DNA of 64,000 nucleotides from Pseudomonas putida. GTDB taxonomy: Bacteria > Pseudomonadota > Gammaproteobacteria > Pseudomonadales > Pseudomonadaceae. Position numbers and translations under genes: made by a program. Location of the stretch: positions 1-64,000 of the forward strand of contig NZ_JANHKS010000003.1 in assembly GCF_028682175.1 (NCBI RefSeq). Reading direction: 5' to 3'. Every line of letters begins with the position of its first letter. The first letter of the stretch is position 1. Shown here one piece after another: positions 35,135 through 44,172 of this stretch. The notes under the pieces were generated by a model. That model was given only the letters and a program-made list of their open reading frames with translations, was not told the origin of the DNA and did not search any database.

Positions 35135-35971
35135 ATGGATTCCATTGAGCGGAATAATGCCGAAAAAGAAACGGGCGTCGGTGCGGTGTCTCGGCTCTTC
35201 GCGGTTTTACGTTGCCTGGGCGAGTGTCCGGAAGGTGGCGAGCGGGTCACGCAACTGGCGCAGCAGGTTGGCCTGTCGCAACCCACGACCCATCGCCTGC
35301 TGCGCAGCCTGGTGGACGAGGGCATGGTCGAGCAGGACGCCCGCAGCAAGCGTTATCGCTTGAGCCTTGAATTCTTCGCCCTGGCGGCCAAGGCCGGGCA
35401 GACCGGCAACCTGCGGGACGTGGTGCGACCCAGCCTGTTGCGGCTGTCGGCGTCACTGGGGGATTCGCTGTTCCTGCTGGCGCGCAGCGGTTTCGATGCG
35501 GTGTGCCTCGACCGCAGCGAAGGCCCGTATCCGATCCGCACCTTCACCGGTGACATCGGGGGCCGCGTGGCCTTGGGCGTAGGGCAGGGCAGCCTGGCGA
35601 TTCTGGCGTTCCTGCCCGAGGAAGAGCGCGAAACGGTCATTCGTTACAACCTGCCGCGGCTGCGGGACTTTCACCTCTATGACGAGGTGATGCTGCGCTC
35701 GGAGATCGATAACGTGCGCCGCCTGGGTTACGCCGCGCGCAACACCGGCGTGCTGGAGGGCATGGCGGGTCTTGCGGTGCCGATCCTCGACCGCGAAGGT
35801 CGGGCCGTGGCCGCACTCAGCGTGGCGACCATCAGCGACCGCCTCAACGCCGAACGCATGCCCACCGTAGTGGACATGCTCAAGCGCGAAGCCAGCGGCA
35901 TCAGCCCGAAGATCAATCCCTTCGACCCCGTGCTGCGCCGGCCTTCGCAGGTGTTCGGGCAAAGGGAGTAG
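35135..35971 (+). CDS. IclR-family transcriptional regulator
   Basis: A 278-residue IclR protein: winged helix-turn-helix at about residues 15-77 (VTQLAQQVGLSQPTTHRLL) and a C-terminal effector domain to about 255. Divergent from the Pot-type/Hcn-like operon, so it is its likely local regulator. The start region itself carries the second 17-bp repeat, which would fit autoregulation. Confidence 0.87.
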   Translation: MDSIERNNAEKETGVGAVSRLFAVLRCLGECPEGGERVTQLAQQVGLSQPTTHRLLRSLVDEGMVEQDARSKRYRLSLEFFALAAKAGQTGNLRDVVRPSLLRLSASLGDSLFLLARSGFDAVCLDRSEGPYPIRTFTGDIGGRVALGVGQGSLAILAFLPEEERETVIRYNLPRLRDFHLYDEVMLRSEIDNVRRLGYAARNTGVLEGMAGLAVPILDREGRAVAALSVATISDRLNAERMPTVVDMLKREASGISPKINPFDPVLRRPSQVFGQRE

Positions 35972-36033
35972 CGGTGATGCCCGTGGGCACGATCATCTAT
36001 ATTCTGACCAATTGATACCTGGTGTAACTAATC

Positions 36034-36954
36034 GTGAAACGCCACTTCGATGATATTCAACTGGGCAGCATCGAGCTGTTCTGCCTGGCCGCGGAGGCGG
36101 GGAGCTTCACTGCGGCCGCCCTGGCTGCTGGCGTCACGCCTGCGGCCGTCAGCCGCTCGATCTCCCGGCTGGAAGAGCGCCTGGGTGTCCGGATGTTCGT
36201 GCGCACCACCCGCAGCATTCGCCTGACCGACAGTGGCCGGCTGTATTTCGAACAGTGCACCCAGGCGCTCGCGCAGCTGATCGAGGCCGAGCGTCAGGTC
36301 TCGGGTCAGCAACTCAAGCCCTCCGGGACCCTGCGCATGAGCATTCCCACCACCTACGGCCATCACCGCATCCTGCCGCTGCTGCCTGAATTTCGGCGCC
36401 GTTACCCCGAGGTGACGGTCGATATCAACCTGAGCAATCGCAACATCGACTTCGTGGCCGAGGGTTACGACATGGCGATCCGCGTGCGTACCCAGCCGGA
36501 CTCGACCCTGATCGCTCGTAAACTGGAAGATGGCGCGCTGGTGCTGGTGGCCACGCCCGACTACCTGAAACGCGCAGGCACCCCGCAGACGCTGGACGAT
36601 CTGGCCAGCCATGACTGCATCCAGTACGAACTGCCGAGCAATGGCCGACGCATCCCCTGGCTGTTTCAGGAGAACGGCCAACTGCGGGACATCCTGGCCG
36701 AAGGCGGTTATTGCTGTTCCGACGACGTGCTGGGAGGCGTGACCCTCGCCAAAAGCGGGGCAGGCTTGTTTCAGGCCTATCGGTTCGTGGTGGAGAAAGA
36801 GTTGCGCGACGGCACGCTGGTTGAAGTGCTCAAGGCCAATGCCGGGCGCTCACGGCCGTTCACCTTGCTCTATCCCAGCAACCGGCACGTGCCGCTGCGC
36901 TTGCGGGCGTTCATCGATTATCTGAAAGAGTGTCAGGTGGCGTGGAGCGAATAG
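36034..36954 (+). CDS. LysR-family transcriptional regulator
   Basis: A 306-residue LysR protein with the DNA-binding domain at residues 9-68 (SFTAAALAAGVTPAAVSRSI) and an effector domain of the CrgA/AaeR-type subgroup. It starts with GTG at 36034; no upstream ATG keeps the domain length right. It follows the IclR gene by 62 bases and has no obvious divergent target. Confidence 0.83.
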   Translation: MKRHFDDIQLGSIELFCLAAEAGSFTAAALAAGVTPAAVSRSISRLEERLGVRMFVRTTRSIRLTDSGRLYFEQCTQALAQLIEAERQVSGQQLKPSGTLRMSIPTTYGHHRILPLLPEFRRRYPEVTVDINLSNRNIDFVAEGYDMAIRVRTQPDSTLIARKLEDGALVLVATPDYLKRAGTPQTLDDLASHDCIQYELPSNGRRIPWLFQENGQLRDILAEGGYCCSDDVLGGVTLAKSGAGLFQAYRFVVEKELRDGTLVEVLKANAGRSRPFTLLYPSNRHVPLRLRAFIDYLKECQVAWSE

Positions 36955-36970
36955 AGCTGTCGATGAGGAC

Positions 36971-37061
36971 CTGTAGGAGTGAGCTTGCTCGCGATTGCAG
37001 TTCGTCAGTTCGCATTGATGTAGCCGACATGACGGGATCGCGAGCAAGCTCACTCCTACAG
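36971..37061. repeat. REPIN, class CTGTAGGAGTGAGCTTGCTCGCGAT
   Basis: Perfect arms at both ends of a 91-bp element between the LysR gene and the chemoreceptor promoter. The remaining 176 bases to the chemoreceptor show no element I can name. Confidence 0.88.
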
Positions 37062-37237
37062 GGTTGCGACCACCTGTCGGATCTGTTCGATACACACTCA
37101 AGAACCCCGTCCCAGAGCCGATGCTTGTGCGTAAGCCCTGTGGTTTGACGTGATGTCAGACCCAGGCACAGGGAAGTGACACGCATGCAAACCTTCGGGC
37201 CATTCCCGAGGCTGTCCTCCCTGACGAGATTCTCCGT

Positions 37238-38857
37238 ATGTCCAAATCCCTCAAATTGCAGATTCTGGCGCTGCTCAGCGGCAGCCTGGTGCTGGTGCTG
37301 CTGATCGCGCTGGCGTGCTTCCAGTTCCTGTCCAGCAACGTCCAGGCTTATCGCGGGTTGCTGGAAGGTCCGCTGCGTGCGTCGCAACTGGTCGATCAGG
37401 CCAACCTTCAATTCAAGATTCAGGTCCAGGAGTGGAAGAACGTCTTGCTGCGCGGCAAGCAGGCGGCTGACCGCGACAAGTTCTGGGGCCAGTTCGAGGA
37501 TCAGGAGCGTCTGGTGCAGGATGCGCTGGGCAGCCTGAGCGCCATGAAAGGCCTGGATTCGGCGACCAGATCCCAGGTAGACAAACTGCGCGACGAACAC
37601 CGCGCGTTGGGCGTGGCCTACCGAAAAGGCCGCGATGCGTTCGTCGCTGCCAGCGGCGATCCGGTGGCAGGGGATCAGGCGGTCAAGGGTGTAGACCGCG
37701 CCGCCAGCGAGCAAATGAGCGAGCTGGTGACCAGCCTGCGCAAGCAGAGCGATCAGCAGTCTGCGGTTATCAGCAGCACCGCCGACCAGACCATTCTCAT
37801 CGGCACGCTGGTGATGTTGGCTTCAGCGTTGCTGGTGGGCTGGCTGACCCTGTGGATGGTCAACCGCAATATCGTCGGCCCCATCAGCATGCTGATCGAA
37901 TACGTCGCGCAATTGAGCCAGGGCCGCTTCAGTGATCGGGTCAACGTCACGCGTCAGGATGAACTGGGGCGTCTGGCGGTCGCCGCCAACGTGTTGCGTG
38001 ATTTCCTCGCCGACACCTTCACGCGTCTCAAGCGCAGCACCACTGATCTGGACAGCGCCGGCGGCGAGCTCAAGGCCATTGCAGCGTTGATGGCCCAGGG
38101 CACCCACGAGCAGTTCGAGCGTACCGACCAGGTGGCCACCGCCATGACCGAGATGTCGGCCACCGCCCAGGAAGTCGCCCGCCATGCAGCCCAGGCGGCC
38201 AATGCCGCCGATGAAGCGGACCGCAGCTCCCAGGACGGCGGCAAGGTAATGAGCGCGACCATCACCTCGATCACCCGCATGCGCACTGAAATCAGCAACA
38301 CTGCTGAGGTCATTCGCCGTCTGGAAAGTGACAGCGGCCGTATCGGCAAAGTGCTGGAAGTGATTCACGGGATTGCCGAGCAGACCAACCTGCTGGCCCT
38401 CAACGCGGCCATCGAAGCGGCCCGTGCCGGTGATGCCGGGCGTGGCTTTGCTGTCGTGGCCGACGAAGTACGCACCCTGGCCCAGCGCACCGCGGCGTCC
38501 ACGGCGGAGATCAACCAGATCATCAACTCGGTGCAGACCGGCGCCATCGATGCTGCCCAGGCCATCGAAAACGGCCAGGCACGCAGCCAGGAAAGCGTGG
38601 AGCAGGTGACCCTGGCGGGCTCGTCCCTGCAACGCATCACCACGGCGGTCGAAGCCATCCGTGACATGAACCGCCAGATCGCCACCGCAGCCGAGGAACA
38701 GACCTCGGTGGCCGAAGACATCTCGCGCAACCTGACGGAAATCACCGCGATCGCCACCACCAACCAGAACAACGTGCAGCGCACGCAGACCGCGAGCAAA
38801 GACCTGCATGAATTGTCAGTGGGGTTGAACGACGTGATCTCGCGGCTCAGCGCCTGA
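37238..38857 (+). CDS. methyl-accepting chemotaxis protein
   Basis: A 539-residue transmembrane chemoreceptor. Segment 1 is at about residues 9-28, the periplasmic ligand domain (helical bundle, about 30-185) follows, segment 2 is at about 187-209, HAMP to about 262, then the long signalling coiled coil with the tip [20 protein letters not shown]. Ligand unknown. An isolated gene with REPINs on both sides. Confidence 0.92.
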   Translation: MSKSLKLQILALLSGSLVLVLLIALACFQFLSSNVQAYRGLLEGPLRASQLVDQANLQFKIQVQEWKNVLLRGKQAADRDKFWGQFEDQERLVQDALGSLSAMKGLDSATRSQVDKLRDEHRALGVAYRKGRDAFVAASGDPVAGDQAVKGVDRAASEQMSELVTSLRKQSDQQSAVISSTADQTILIGTLVMLASALLVGWLTLWMVNRNIVGPISMLIEYVAQLSQGRFSDRVNVTRQDELGRLAVAANVLRDFLADTFTRLKRSTTDLDSAGGELKAIAALMAQGTHEQFERTDQVATAMTEMSATAQEVARHAAQAANAADEADRSSQDGGKVMSATITSITRMRTEISNTAEVIRRLESDSGRIGKVLEVIHGIAEQTNLLALNAAIEAARAGDAGRGFAVVADEVRTLAQRTAASTAEINQIINSVQTGAIDAAQAIENGQARSQESVEQVTLAGSSLQRITTAVEAIRDMNRQIATAAEEQTSVAEDISRNLTEITAIATTNQNNVQRTQTASKDLHELSVGLNDVISRLSA

Positions 38858-38878
38858 GTTTACAGAGGCGATCATAAC

Positions 38879-38946
38879 GTAGCAGCACGGCTTGCCGGCG
38901 GGATCGATCCTGAGGCCGCCCCCGCCGGCAAGCCGTGCTGCTACGG
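38879..38946. repeat. REPIN, class GTAGCAG/GCCGGCAAG
   Basis: CGTAGCAGCACGGCTTGCCG and its perfect inverse surround a short centre, just after the chemoreceptor stop. Confidence 0.85.
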
Positions 38947-38961
38947 TCCGCATCGACCCTA

Positions 38962-39056
38962 TATGAGCGCGCTTGCCCGCGACAGCGTCAGGTCAGACAA
39001 CCTCGATGCCCTCGGTGCCAGGTCTGGCGCGGTCGCGGGCAAGCGCGCTCCTACAG
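38962..39056. repeat. REPIN, class GTAGGAGCGCGC, overlapping the methyltransferase 3' end
   Basis: The left arm is slightly decayed (TATGAGCGCGC); the right arm GCGGGCAAGCGCGCTCCTAC ends in CTACAG, whose CTA is the stop codon (TAG) of the leftward methyltransferase gene. Confidence 0.82.
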
Positions 39057-39998
39057 GTCTGGTGCCTGGCGGAAAACCAGGGCCTTGAGGCCGCCGCCGG
39101 GTTCGGCATCGGCAAACTCAGGAGGGTTCTCCAGGCGTTGTTCAAAGCGCAGACCCGGCGCCTCACGCCCCATGCTTTCAACCAGAAAATCGGCACCCAA
39201 TGCCGGATCGTTCATGCAGGCGAGCACGCAACCGTCTGCGGTCAGCAACTCCGGCAGCTTTCTCAGTACACGCTGGTAATCCTTGGTCAGCAAAAAACTG
39301 CCTTTCTGAAACGACGGCGGGTCGATGATCACCAGATCGTAAGGCCCGCCGCTCTTGACCTTGCCCCATGACTTGAACAGCTCATGGCCGAGAAAGCTCA
39401 CCTTGCCCAGGTCATGGCCGTTCAGGCGGTGGTTGTCCCGACCGCGACTCAAGGCCGCGCGGGACATGTCCAGGTTGACCACGAAATCCGCGCCGCCTTC
39501 GACCGCCGCCACGGAGAAACCGCAGGTATAGGCGAACAGGTTGAGGATGCGCTTGCCGGAGGCATTGGCTCGCACCCAGTCGCGGCCATAGCGCATGTCC
39601 AGAAACAGCCCGGTGTTCTGCTTGCGGCCGAAATCCACCCAGTACCGCAGGCCGCCTTCGGTCAGCGCCCATTCGTCCGGCATCTCGCCCCGCAGCGCTT
39701 CGGTGAGGCTGTCGGGCAGGTAGCGATGTTGCAGCAACAAGGTATGGGCCTGGCTGCCGATCCACTGCGGCGACTGGCACAGCTCATCGAGCAACCGCTT
39801 CAAGGCCGCCAGCTCATCGGCTGCCGGTTCCTTGAACAGCGACACCAGCACCACGCCCTGCATCCAGTCTACGGTCAGTTGTTCCAGCCCCGGCCAGCGG
39901 CGGCCACGGCCGTGAAACAGGCGACGGGTTTCAGCGGGGGCGGCGGCGAGGGCAGTCAGCAGGTGCTGATTGAGGGTGTTCAGGGCGTCGGCATTCAT
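39051..39998 (-). CDS. class I SAM-dependent methyltransferase (RlmI-like)
   Basis: A 315-residue methyltransferase. SAM motif I LNLFAYTCGFSVAA is near residue 152 and the catalytic-type motif IIDPPSF near 221, as in 23S rRNA m5C methyltransferases of the RlmI/RlmK kind, though the N-terminal PUA domain of RlmI is lacking. Its last codons and stop run into a REPIN. Confidence 0.82.
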   Translation of the reverse strand: MNADALNTLNQHLLTALAAAPAETRRLFHGRGRRWPGLEQLTVDWMQGVVLVSLFKEPAADELAALKRLLDELCQSPQWIGSQAHTLLLQHRYLPDSLTEALRGEMPDEWALTEGGLRYWVDFGRKQNTGLFLDMRYGRDWVRANASGKRILNLFAYTCGFSVAAVEGGADFVVNLDMSRAALSRGRDNHRLNGHDLGKVSFLGHELFKSWGKVKSGGPYDLVIIDPPSFQKGSFLLTKDYQRVLRKLPELLTADGCVLACMNDPALGADFLVESMGREAPGLRFEQRLENPPEFADAEPGGGLKALVFRQAPDL

Positions 39999-40047
39999 CG
40001 GGTGGCGGCAGGTCGGCTGTGAAGAAGGGGCGGCATTCTAAACCCAA

Positions 40048-40935
40048 TCAGCCCTTTAGCGTCTGCAAGGCTTCGAGAACCTGACGCAGTGCCTTGCCCA
40101 GCGGCTTGTCCTGGCGCAACACGATTCCCAGCGTGCGCCGCAGCGGCGGCTGCAGCGGCATGACACGCAGCCCCCGGCGATGATGTTCCCCGGCCACCGA
40201 CATGCGCGGCACGATGCTGTAGCCCAGGCCTGCGCCGACCATTTCCTTGATGGCCTCGATGCTGCCCAGCTCCATCACCGGTTTGATCCGTAAACCGGCG
40301 TGCAGATACCACTCATCGATCAGCAGCCGCGTGCTGCTGCCAGCCTCGAATACCACCAGCGGCAGTTCGATCAGCGCTTGAGGCGTGATGACGTCAGGCA
40401 CCGCGTGGTGTTCGGCGCTGAATATGGCGACGAACTCGTCATCCAGCAGCGGCGAGATCGACAGGCTGCGGCCCGATGCGGGGAGGGTGACCAGCGCCAG
40501 GTCCAGGCGGTTTTCCTCCACCGCACGCAGGATGCCATCGGTATTGCCGGTGCTGACGCGCACGTCGAGCGCCGGAAACTGGCGCCGCAGTTGCTGCAGG
40601 ATCGGTGGCAGCAGATGGATGCAGGCCGTGGCACCGGTGCCGATGGCGACCTGACCGGCGACACCCTGAGCATGGCTGGACAGGTCAAGCAACGCGTCTT
40701 CGACCACCGCATCGATGCGGCCAATGTGCGTCAGCAATGTGCTGCCGGCAGAGGTGGGCTTGATGCGTTTGGCCACGCGCTCGATCAGGCGCAGGTTCAG
40801 ACGCTCCTCCAACTGGCGGATGTGCAGGCTGACGGCGGGTTGGGTCAGGTTCAGGCGCTCGGCGGCGGCGGAAAAGCTGCCGTGGCGGATAACCATGGCG
40901 AAGCTGTGCAGATGGGTAAGGTTGAGCCGTTGCAT
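40048..40935 (-). CDS. LysR-family transcriptional regulator (CbbR/CysB-like subgroup)
   Basis: A 295-residue LysR protein, DNA-binding domain at residues 3-62 (SFSAAAERLNLTQPAVSLHI) and effector domain from about 90. Divergent from the GNAT gene at 41042, with 106 bases between; it may control the GNAT and MFS genes. Confidence 0.87.
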   Translation of the reverse strand: MQRLNLTHLHSFAMVIRHGSFSAAAERLNLTQPAVSLHIRQLEERLNLRLIERVAKRIKPTSAGSTLLTHIGRIDAVVEDALLDLSSHAQGVAGQVAIGTGATACIHLLPPILQQLRRQFPALDVRVSTGNTDGILRAVEENRLDLALVTLPASGRSLSISPLLDDEFVAIFSAEHHAVPDVITPQALIELPLVVFEAGSSTRLLIDEWYLHAGLRIKPVMELGSIEAIKEMVGAGLGYSIVPRMSVAGEHHRRGLRVMPLQPPLRRTLGIVLRQDKPLGKALRQVLEALQTLKG

Positions 40936-41041
40936 GGCAAAGATTTACTTATGCTGACGATGACGAATCATAGCTTTGTTTTGAGTAGGGCGCGCCTCAT
41001 CATTGCTTCACAACCTGTTTCTTGTACTGGAAGACCTCTCC

Positions 41042-41575
41042 ATGCCCCACGACCTCATCCTGCGCGACGCCCGTGAAGACGACATGCCCACGGTACGTGA
41101 GATCTACGCCCATCACGTGATCCACGGCACCGCCAGCTTCGAACTGGAGCCGCCCACCCTCGCGCAGATGCTGCAACGCCGGGGGGATGTGGTCGGCCAG
41201 GGCCTGCCTTACGTGGTCGCCGAACGCGAAGGTGAAGTCGTCGGTTACGGCTACGCGACATTGTATCGGCCGCGTCCTGCATATCGTTTCACGGTCGAGG
41301 ATTCGGTCTACGTGCGCGACGGCATGGCGGGGCTGGGTATCGGCCAGGCGCTGCTGAAGTTGATCGTCCAGCGTTGCATCGACGACGGCCGGCGGCAAAT
41401 GGTGGCGGTGATCGGCAACAGCGAAAACACCGCATCGATCCGCCTTCACCAGCGCCTGGGCTTTCGGGTGGTCGGGGTATTCGAGTCGGTCGGTTTCAAG
41501 CATGGCCGCTGGCTGGACACGGTGCTGATGCAGCGCACCCTGGGCGAAGGCGACAGCTGTGTGCCCCGCGGATAA
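41042..41575 (+). CDS. GNAT N-acetyltransferase (phosphinothricin acetyltransferase-like)
   Basis: A 177-residue GNAT enzyme. The acetyl-CoA loop is the variant GLGIGQAL (about residue 100) and the end motif RLHQRLGFRVVGVFESVGFK is like that of Pat/Bar-type enzymes that acetylate amino acid analogues. GGAAGA precedes the ATG at 41042. The MFS gene starts 17 bases before its stop. Confidence 0.85.
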   Translation: MPHDLILRDAREDDMPTVREIYAHHVIHGTASFELEPPTLAQMLQRRGDVVGQGLPYVVAEREGEVVGYGYATLYRPRPAYRFTVEDSVYVRDGMAGLGIGQALLKLIVQRCIDDGRRQMVAVIGNSENTASIRLHQRLGFRVVGVFESVGFKHGRWLDTVLMQRTLGEGDSCVPRG

Positions 41576-42878
41576 ACCCGCGCTCAGGGCGTGGGTGGTC
41601 TGGCGGCTGGGCATCGCGCAACTCATCAACTGGGGCACTTCGTTTTATCTGCTTGGCGCATTCGGCGAGGCAATGGCGAGGGACCTGGGGTTCAGCGGCC
41701 AGCAGGTGTCTGCCGGCCTGTCGGTAGCGATGGTGGTGATGGGGTTGGTCTCGCCCTTGAGCGGCGGGCTGATCGAGCGGTTTGGCGGGCGGCGGGTACT
41801 GCGTGCCGGCACGCTGATCAACGCCTCAAGCTGTGCCGCATTGGCTTGTGCGCCCCTGTCGCTGGCGGGTTTCTATGGGCTTTGGGCATTGCTGGGCGTC
41901 GGGATGCGGCTGTCGTTGTACGACGCATTGTTCGCCGCCATGGCGGGCCTGGACGGCGAACGTGCGCGCCCGGCCATGGTGCGGATCACGCTGCTGGGCG
42001 GCCTCGCCTCGGCGGTGTTCTGGCCTCTGGGGCATGAGTTGCAGGAACGCTGGGGCTGGCAGGGCGGATTGTGGGTGTACGTCGGGTTCATGCTGGTCAG
42101 CCTGGCGCTGGTCGGCGCGCTGCCCACCCGTCCGCATGCGGTAGCGATCAGGCCCCAAGGGCAGGTCGAGGAGGGCGAGATATCCACACCATGGTCACGG
42201 CAATGCTTGTACGGTTTGGGCGTGACGCTCACAGGCGTGTTGTCTGCCGGACTGGCGGCGCAGTTACCCGCATTGCTCGGCGGCATGGGTGTGCCCGTCG
42301 GTCTGGTGGCGTTGTGGGGCATCGGCCAGACCTGCGCCCGCCTGACCCAAAGCCTGTTCGGCCGCAGGACGCCAGCGCTGTCGCTCAATCTGTGGGTGGG
42401 CATCGGGCTGCCGCTGTGCTTTGCGCTGGGCCTCGTGGCTCAGGGTCGAACAGCGCTGGCCTGCCTGTTCGTGTTCGGTTACGGCGCGCTGAATGGCCTG
42501 GCCACCTTACTGCGCGCCAGCTTGCCGTTCGAATTGTTCGACCACCGCCAGTACGCGCGACTGCAAGGGCGGCTGGTCGCGCCGGGGTTCATTCTGGCCG
42601 CCTTCGCGCCCTGGTGTTTTGCCGCCGTGCGTGACCACTCAGGGGATCGGGCCGTGCTCGGGCTGGCCTTGTCCATCGGTGTCGTCAGCCTGCTCACGGC
42701 GCTGCTGCTCGGGCACATTGTCCGCACTCAGGGTCTCGGGCACGGCCAGCCACAGCAGCAGGAAAGCCGCCGCAGCAATGGCGGCCAGGGTCAGGAAGGC
42801 GGCGCTGTAACCAGCGGCTTCGACCACCCAGCCTGCGAGCCCGTTACTCAGCGCAGCGCCCAGCCCGAAGACCGTTGA
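41559..42878 (+). CDS. MFS transporter overlapping a convergent MFS gene
   Basis: A 439-residue carrier with 12 hydrophobic segments from about residue 14 to 392. It begins with GTG inside the end of the GNAT gene. After the last segment comes a 48-residue polar, Gln/Gly-rich tail that is antisense to the end of the convergent MFS gene; the natural stop may have been lost here. Substrate unknown; pairing with a Pat-like acetyltransferase hints at export or detoxification. Confidence 0.78.
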   Translation: MCPADKPALRAWVVWRLGIAQLINWGTSFYLLGAFGEAMARDLGFSGQQVSAGLSVAMVVMGLVSPLSGGLIERFGGRRVLRAGTLINASSCAALACAPLSLAGFYGLWALLGVGMRLSLYDALFAAMAGLDGERARPAMVRITLLGGLASAVFWPLGHELQERWGWQGGLWVYVGFMLVSLALVGALPTRPHAVAIRPQGQVEEGEISTPWSRQCLYGLGVTLTGVLSAGLAAQLPALLGGMGVPVGLVALWGIGQTCARLTQSLFGRRTPALSLNLWVGIGLPLCFALGLVAQGRTALACLFVFGYGALNGLATLLRASLPFELFDHRQYARLQGRLVAPGFILAAFAPWCFAAVRDHSGDRAVLGLALSIGVVSLLTALLLGHIVRTQGLGHGQPQQQESRRSNGGQGQEGGAVTSGFDHPACEPVTQRSAQPEDR

Positions 42879-43928
42879 AATCGCCCCTAGGCTGACATTG
42901 AAACGGCCGGTGCCCTGGGTCAGGTCCTTGACCACCAGCGGCAACAGCGCGCCAAAGGCGCCGGCGCCGATGCCGTCGAGCAACTGCACCCCCACCAGCC
43001 AGTACGGGTTGTCCGACAGCACGTACAACACCCCGCGCAGCGGCAGGATGATGAAGCCTGCCAGCAGCAGCGGCTTTCGCCCCCAGTCGTCGGCTTTGGC
43101 GCCCACCAGCCATGCCACCGGCACCATCACCAGTTGCGCGGCGACGATGCAGGCGGAGGTAAGCGGGGTCGCCAGGTGCACGTCGATCTGCGACAGCTTC
43201 TGGCTGACCAGTGGCAGCATGGCGGCGTTGGCCAGATGGAACAGACCGCAGCAGATGGCGAAGGTCAGCAGCGGTCGATGGCTGAGCAGCAGGACCAGCC
43301 CGGAAGGCTGCTCGTGGGACTGTTCATGGTCCGGGTTGAAGCCCCGGGCCACGTCGTGATCGATGGCGCTGGCGTCCACCAGGGCCACGGCAACGATGCT
43401 CGCCAGCGCCATGAAGGCCATCAGGTAAAACACCGCAATCGGCCCGAACAGCCAGGAAAATCCCCCAGCCAGCAATGCTGCGCAGGCGTTGCCGGCATGG
43501 TTCCACGTCTCGTTGCGCCCGGTGCGGCGGGTGAATGCCTTGGGACCGGTGATCCCCAGGGAAATCGCCGCGATGGCCGGGGCGAAAACAGACCCTGCGA
43601 TGGCGCTCAATGCCTGGGTAACCAGCACCCAGGTGAAACTGTGGATGAACGGCAGGACCAGGCAACCGGCCGTCACCAGCAGCGCGGCGACGATCACCAC
43701 CAGGCGCTTGCTGCGGGTGCGGTCAATCAGCGCACCCGCTGGCGTCTGGGTGACCAGAGCGGCTATACCTGCCAGGGTCATGACCAGGCCAATGCTGGCA
43801 GGGTCCCATTTGTGAACGGCCAGCAGGTAGATCGCAAGGTAGGGCCCGAGCCCGTCGCGAACATCGGCCAGGAAGAAGTTCAGACCGTCCAGTGAACGGT
43901 TGTTGCGCACGTCGGACGGGCTGTTCAA
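42639..43928 (-). CDS. MFS transporter (convergent, overlapping)
   Basis: A 429-residue carrier with 12 segments and loops LIDRTRSKRLV and GAKADDWGRKP. The start is TTG at 43928, giving MNSPSDVRNN at the N-terminus; no ATG fits better. The final 25 residues (polar, Gln/Asp-rich) lie antisense to the last segment of the neighbouring MFS gene. Total overlap is 240 bases. Confidence 0.8.
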   Translation of the reverse strand: MNSPSDVRNNRSLDGLNFFLADVRDGLGPYLAIYLLAVHKWDPASIGLVMTLAGIAALVTQTPAGALIDRTRSKRLVVIVAALLVTAGCLVLPFIHSFTWVLVTQALSAIAGSVFAPAIAAISLGITGPKAFTRRTGRNETWNHAGNACAALLAGGFSWLFGPIAVFYLMAFMALASIVAVALVDASAIDHDVARGFNPDHEQSHEQPSGLVLLLSHRPLLTFAICCGLFHLANAAMLPLVSQKLSQIDVHLATPLTSACIVAAQLVMVPVAWLVGAKADDWGRKPLLLAGFIILPLRGVLYVLSDNPYWLVGVQLLDGIGAGAFGALLPLVVKDLTQGTGRFNVSLGAISTVFGLGAALSNGLAGWVVEAAGYSAAFLTLAAIAAAAFLLLWLAVPETLSADNVPEQQRREQADDTDGQGQPEHGPIP

Positions 43929-44075
43929 GGTCGGTCTCTGCCAGTGGGGCGCGTTGCCGGATCGGCTGCCGCTCTTGGCTAATGACCCGGCGGCGCATGC
44001 TTCGTTCGCTGGCGTTGCAAGAGTTTGTCTGATGCACTGTTGCAGCTTTGGTAAGGGACTTTATTCACCTGCCAT

Positions 44076-44104
44076 TTGAATCGGCGCCGGGGCAGGCATA
44101 AGCT
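44076..44104 (+). promoter_or_regulatory. possible sigma-70 promoter of hemB
   Basis: TTGAAT and TAAGCT with a 17-base spacer, about 70 bases before the hemB start. Weak matches to consensus. Confidence 0.3.
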
Positions 44105-44172
44105 TCGCGCCATTGAACCTGCGCACCTTCAGGTGCTGCGGTCGTTTTCGTACACTTTTTTCAGGAACTGCC

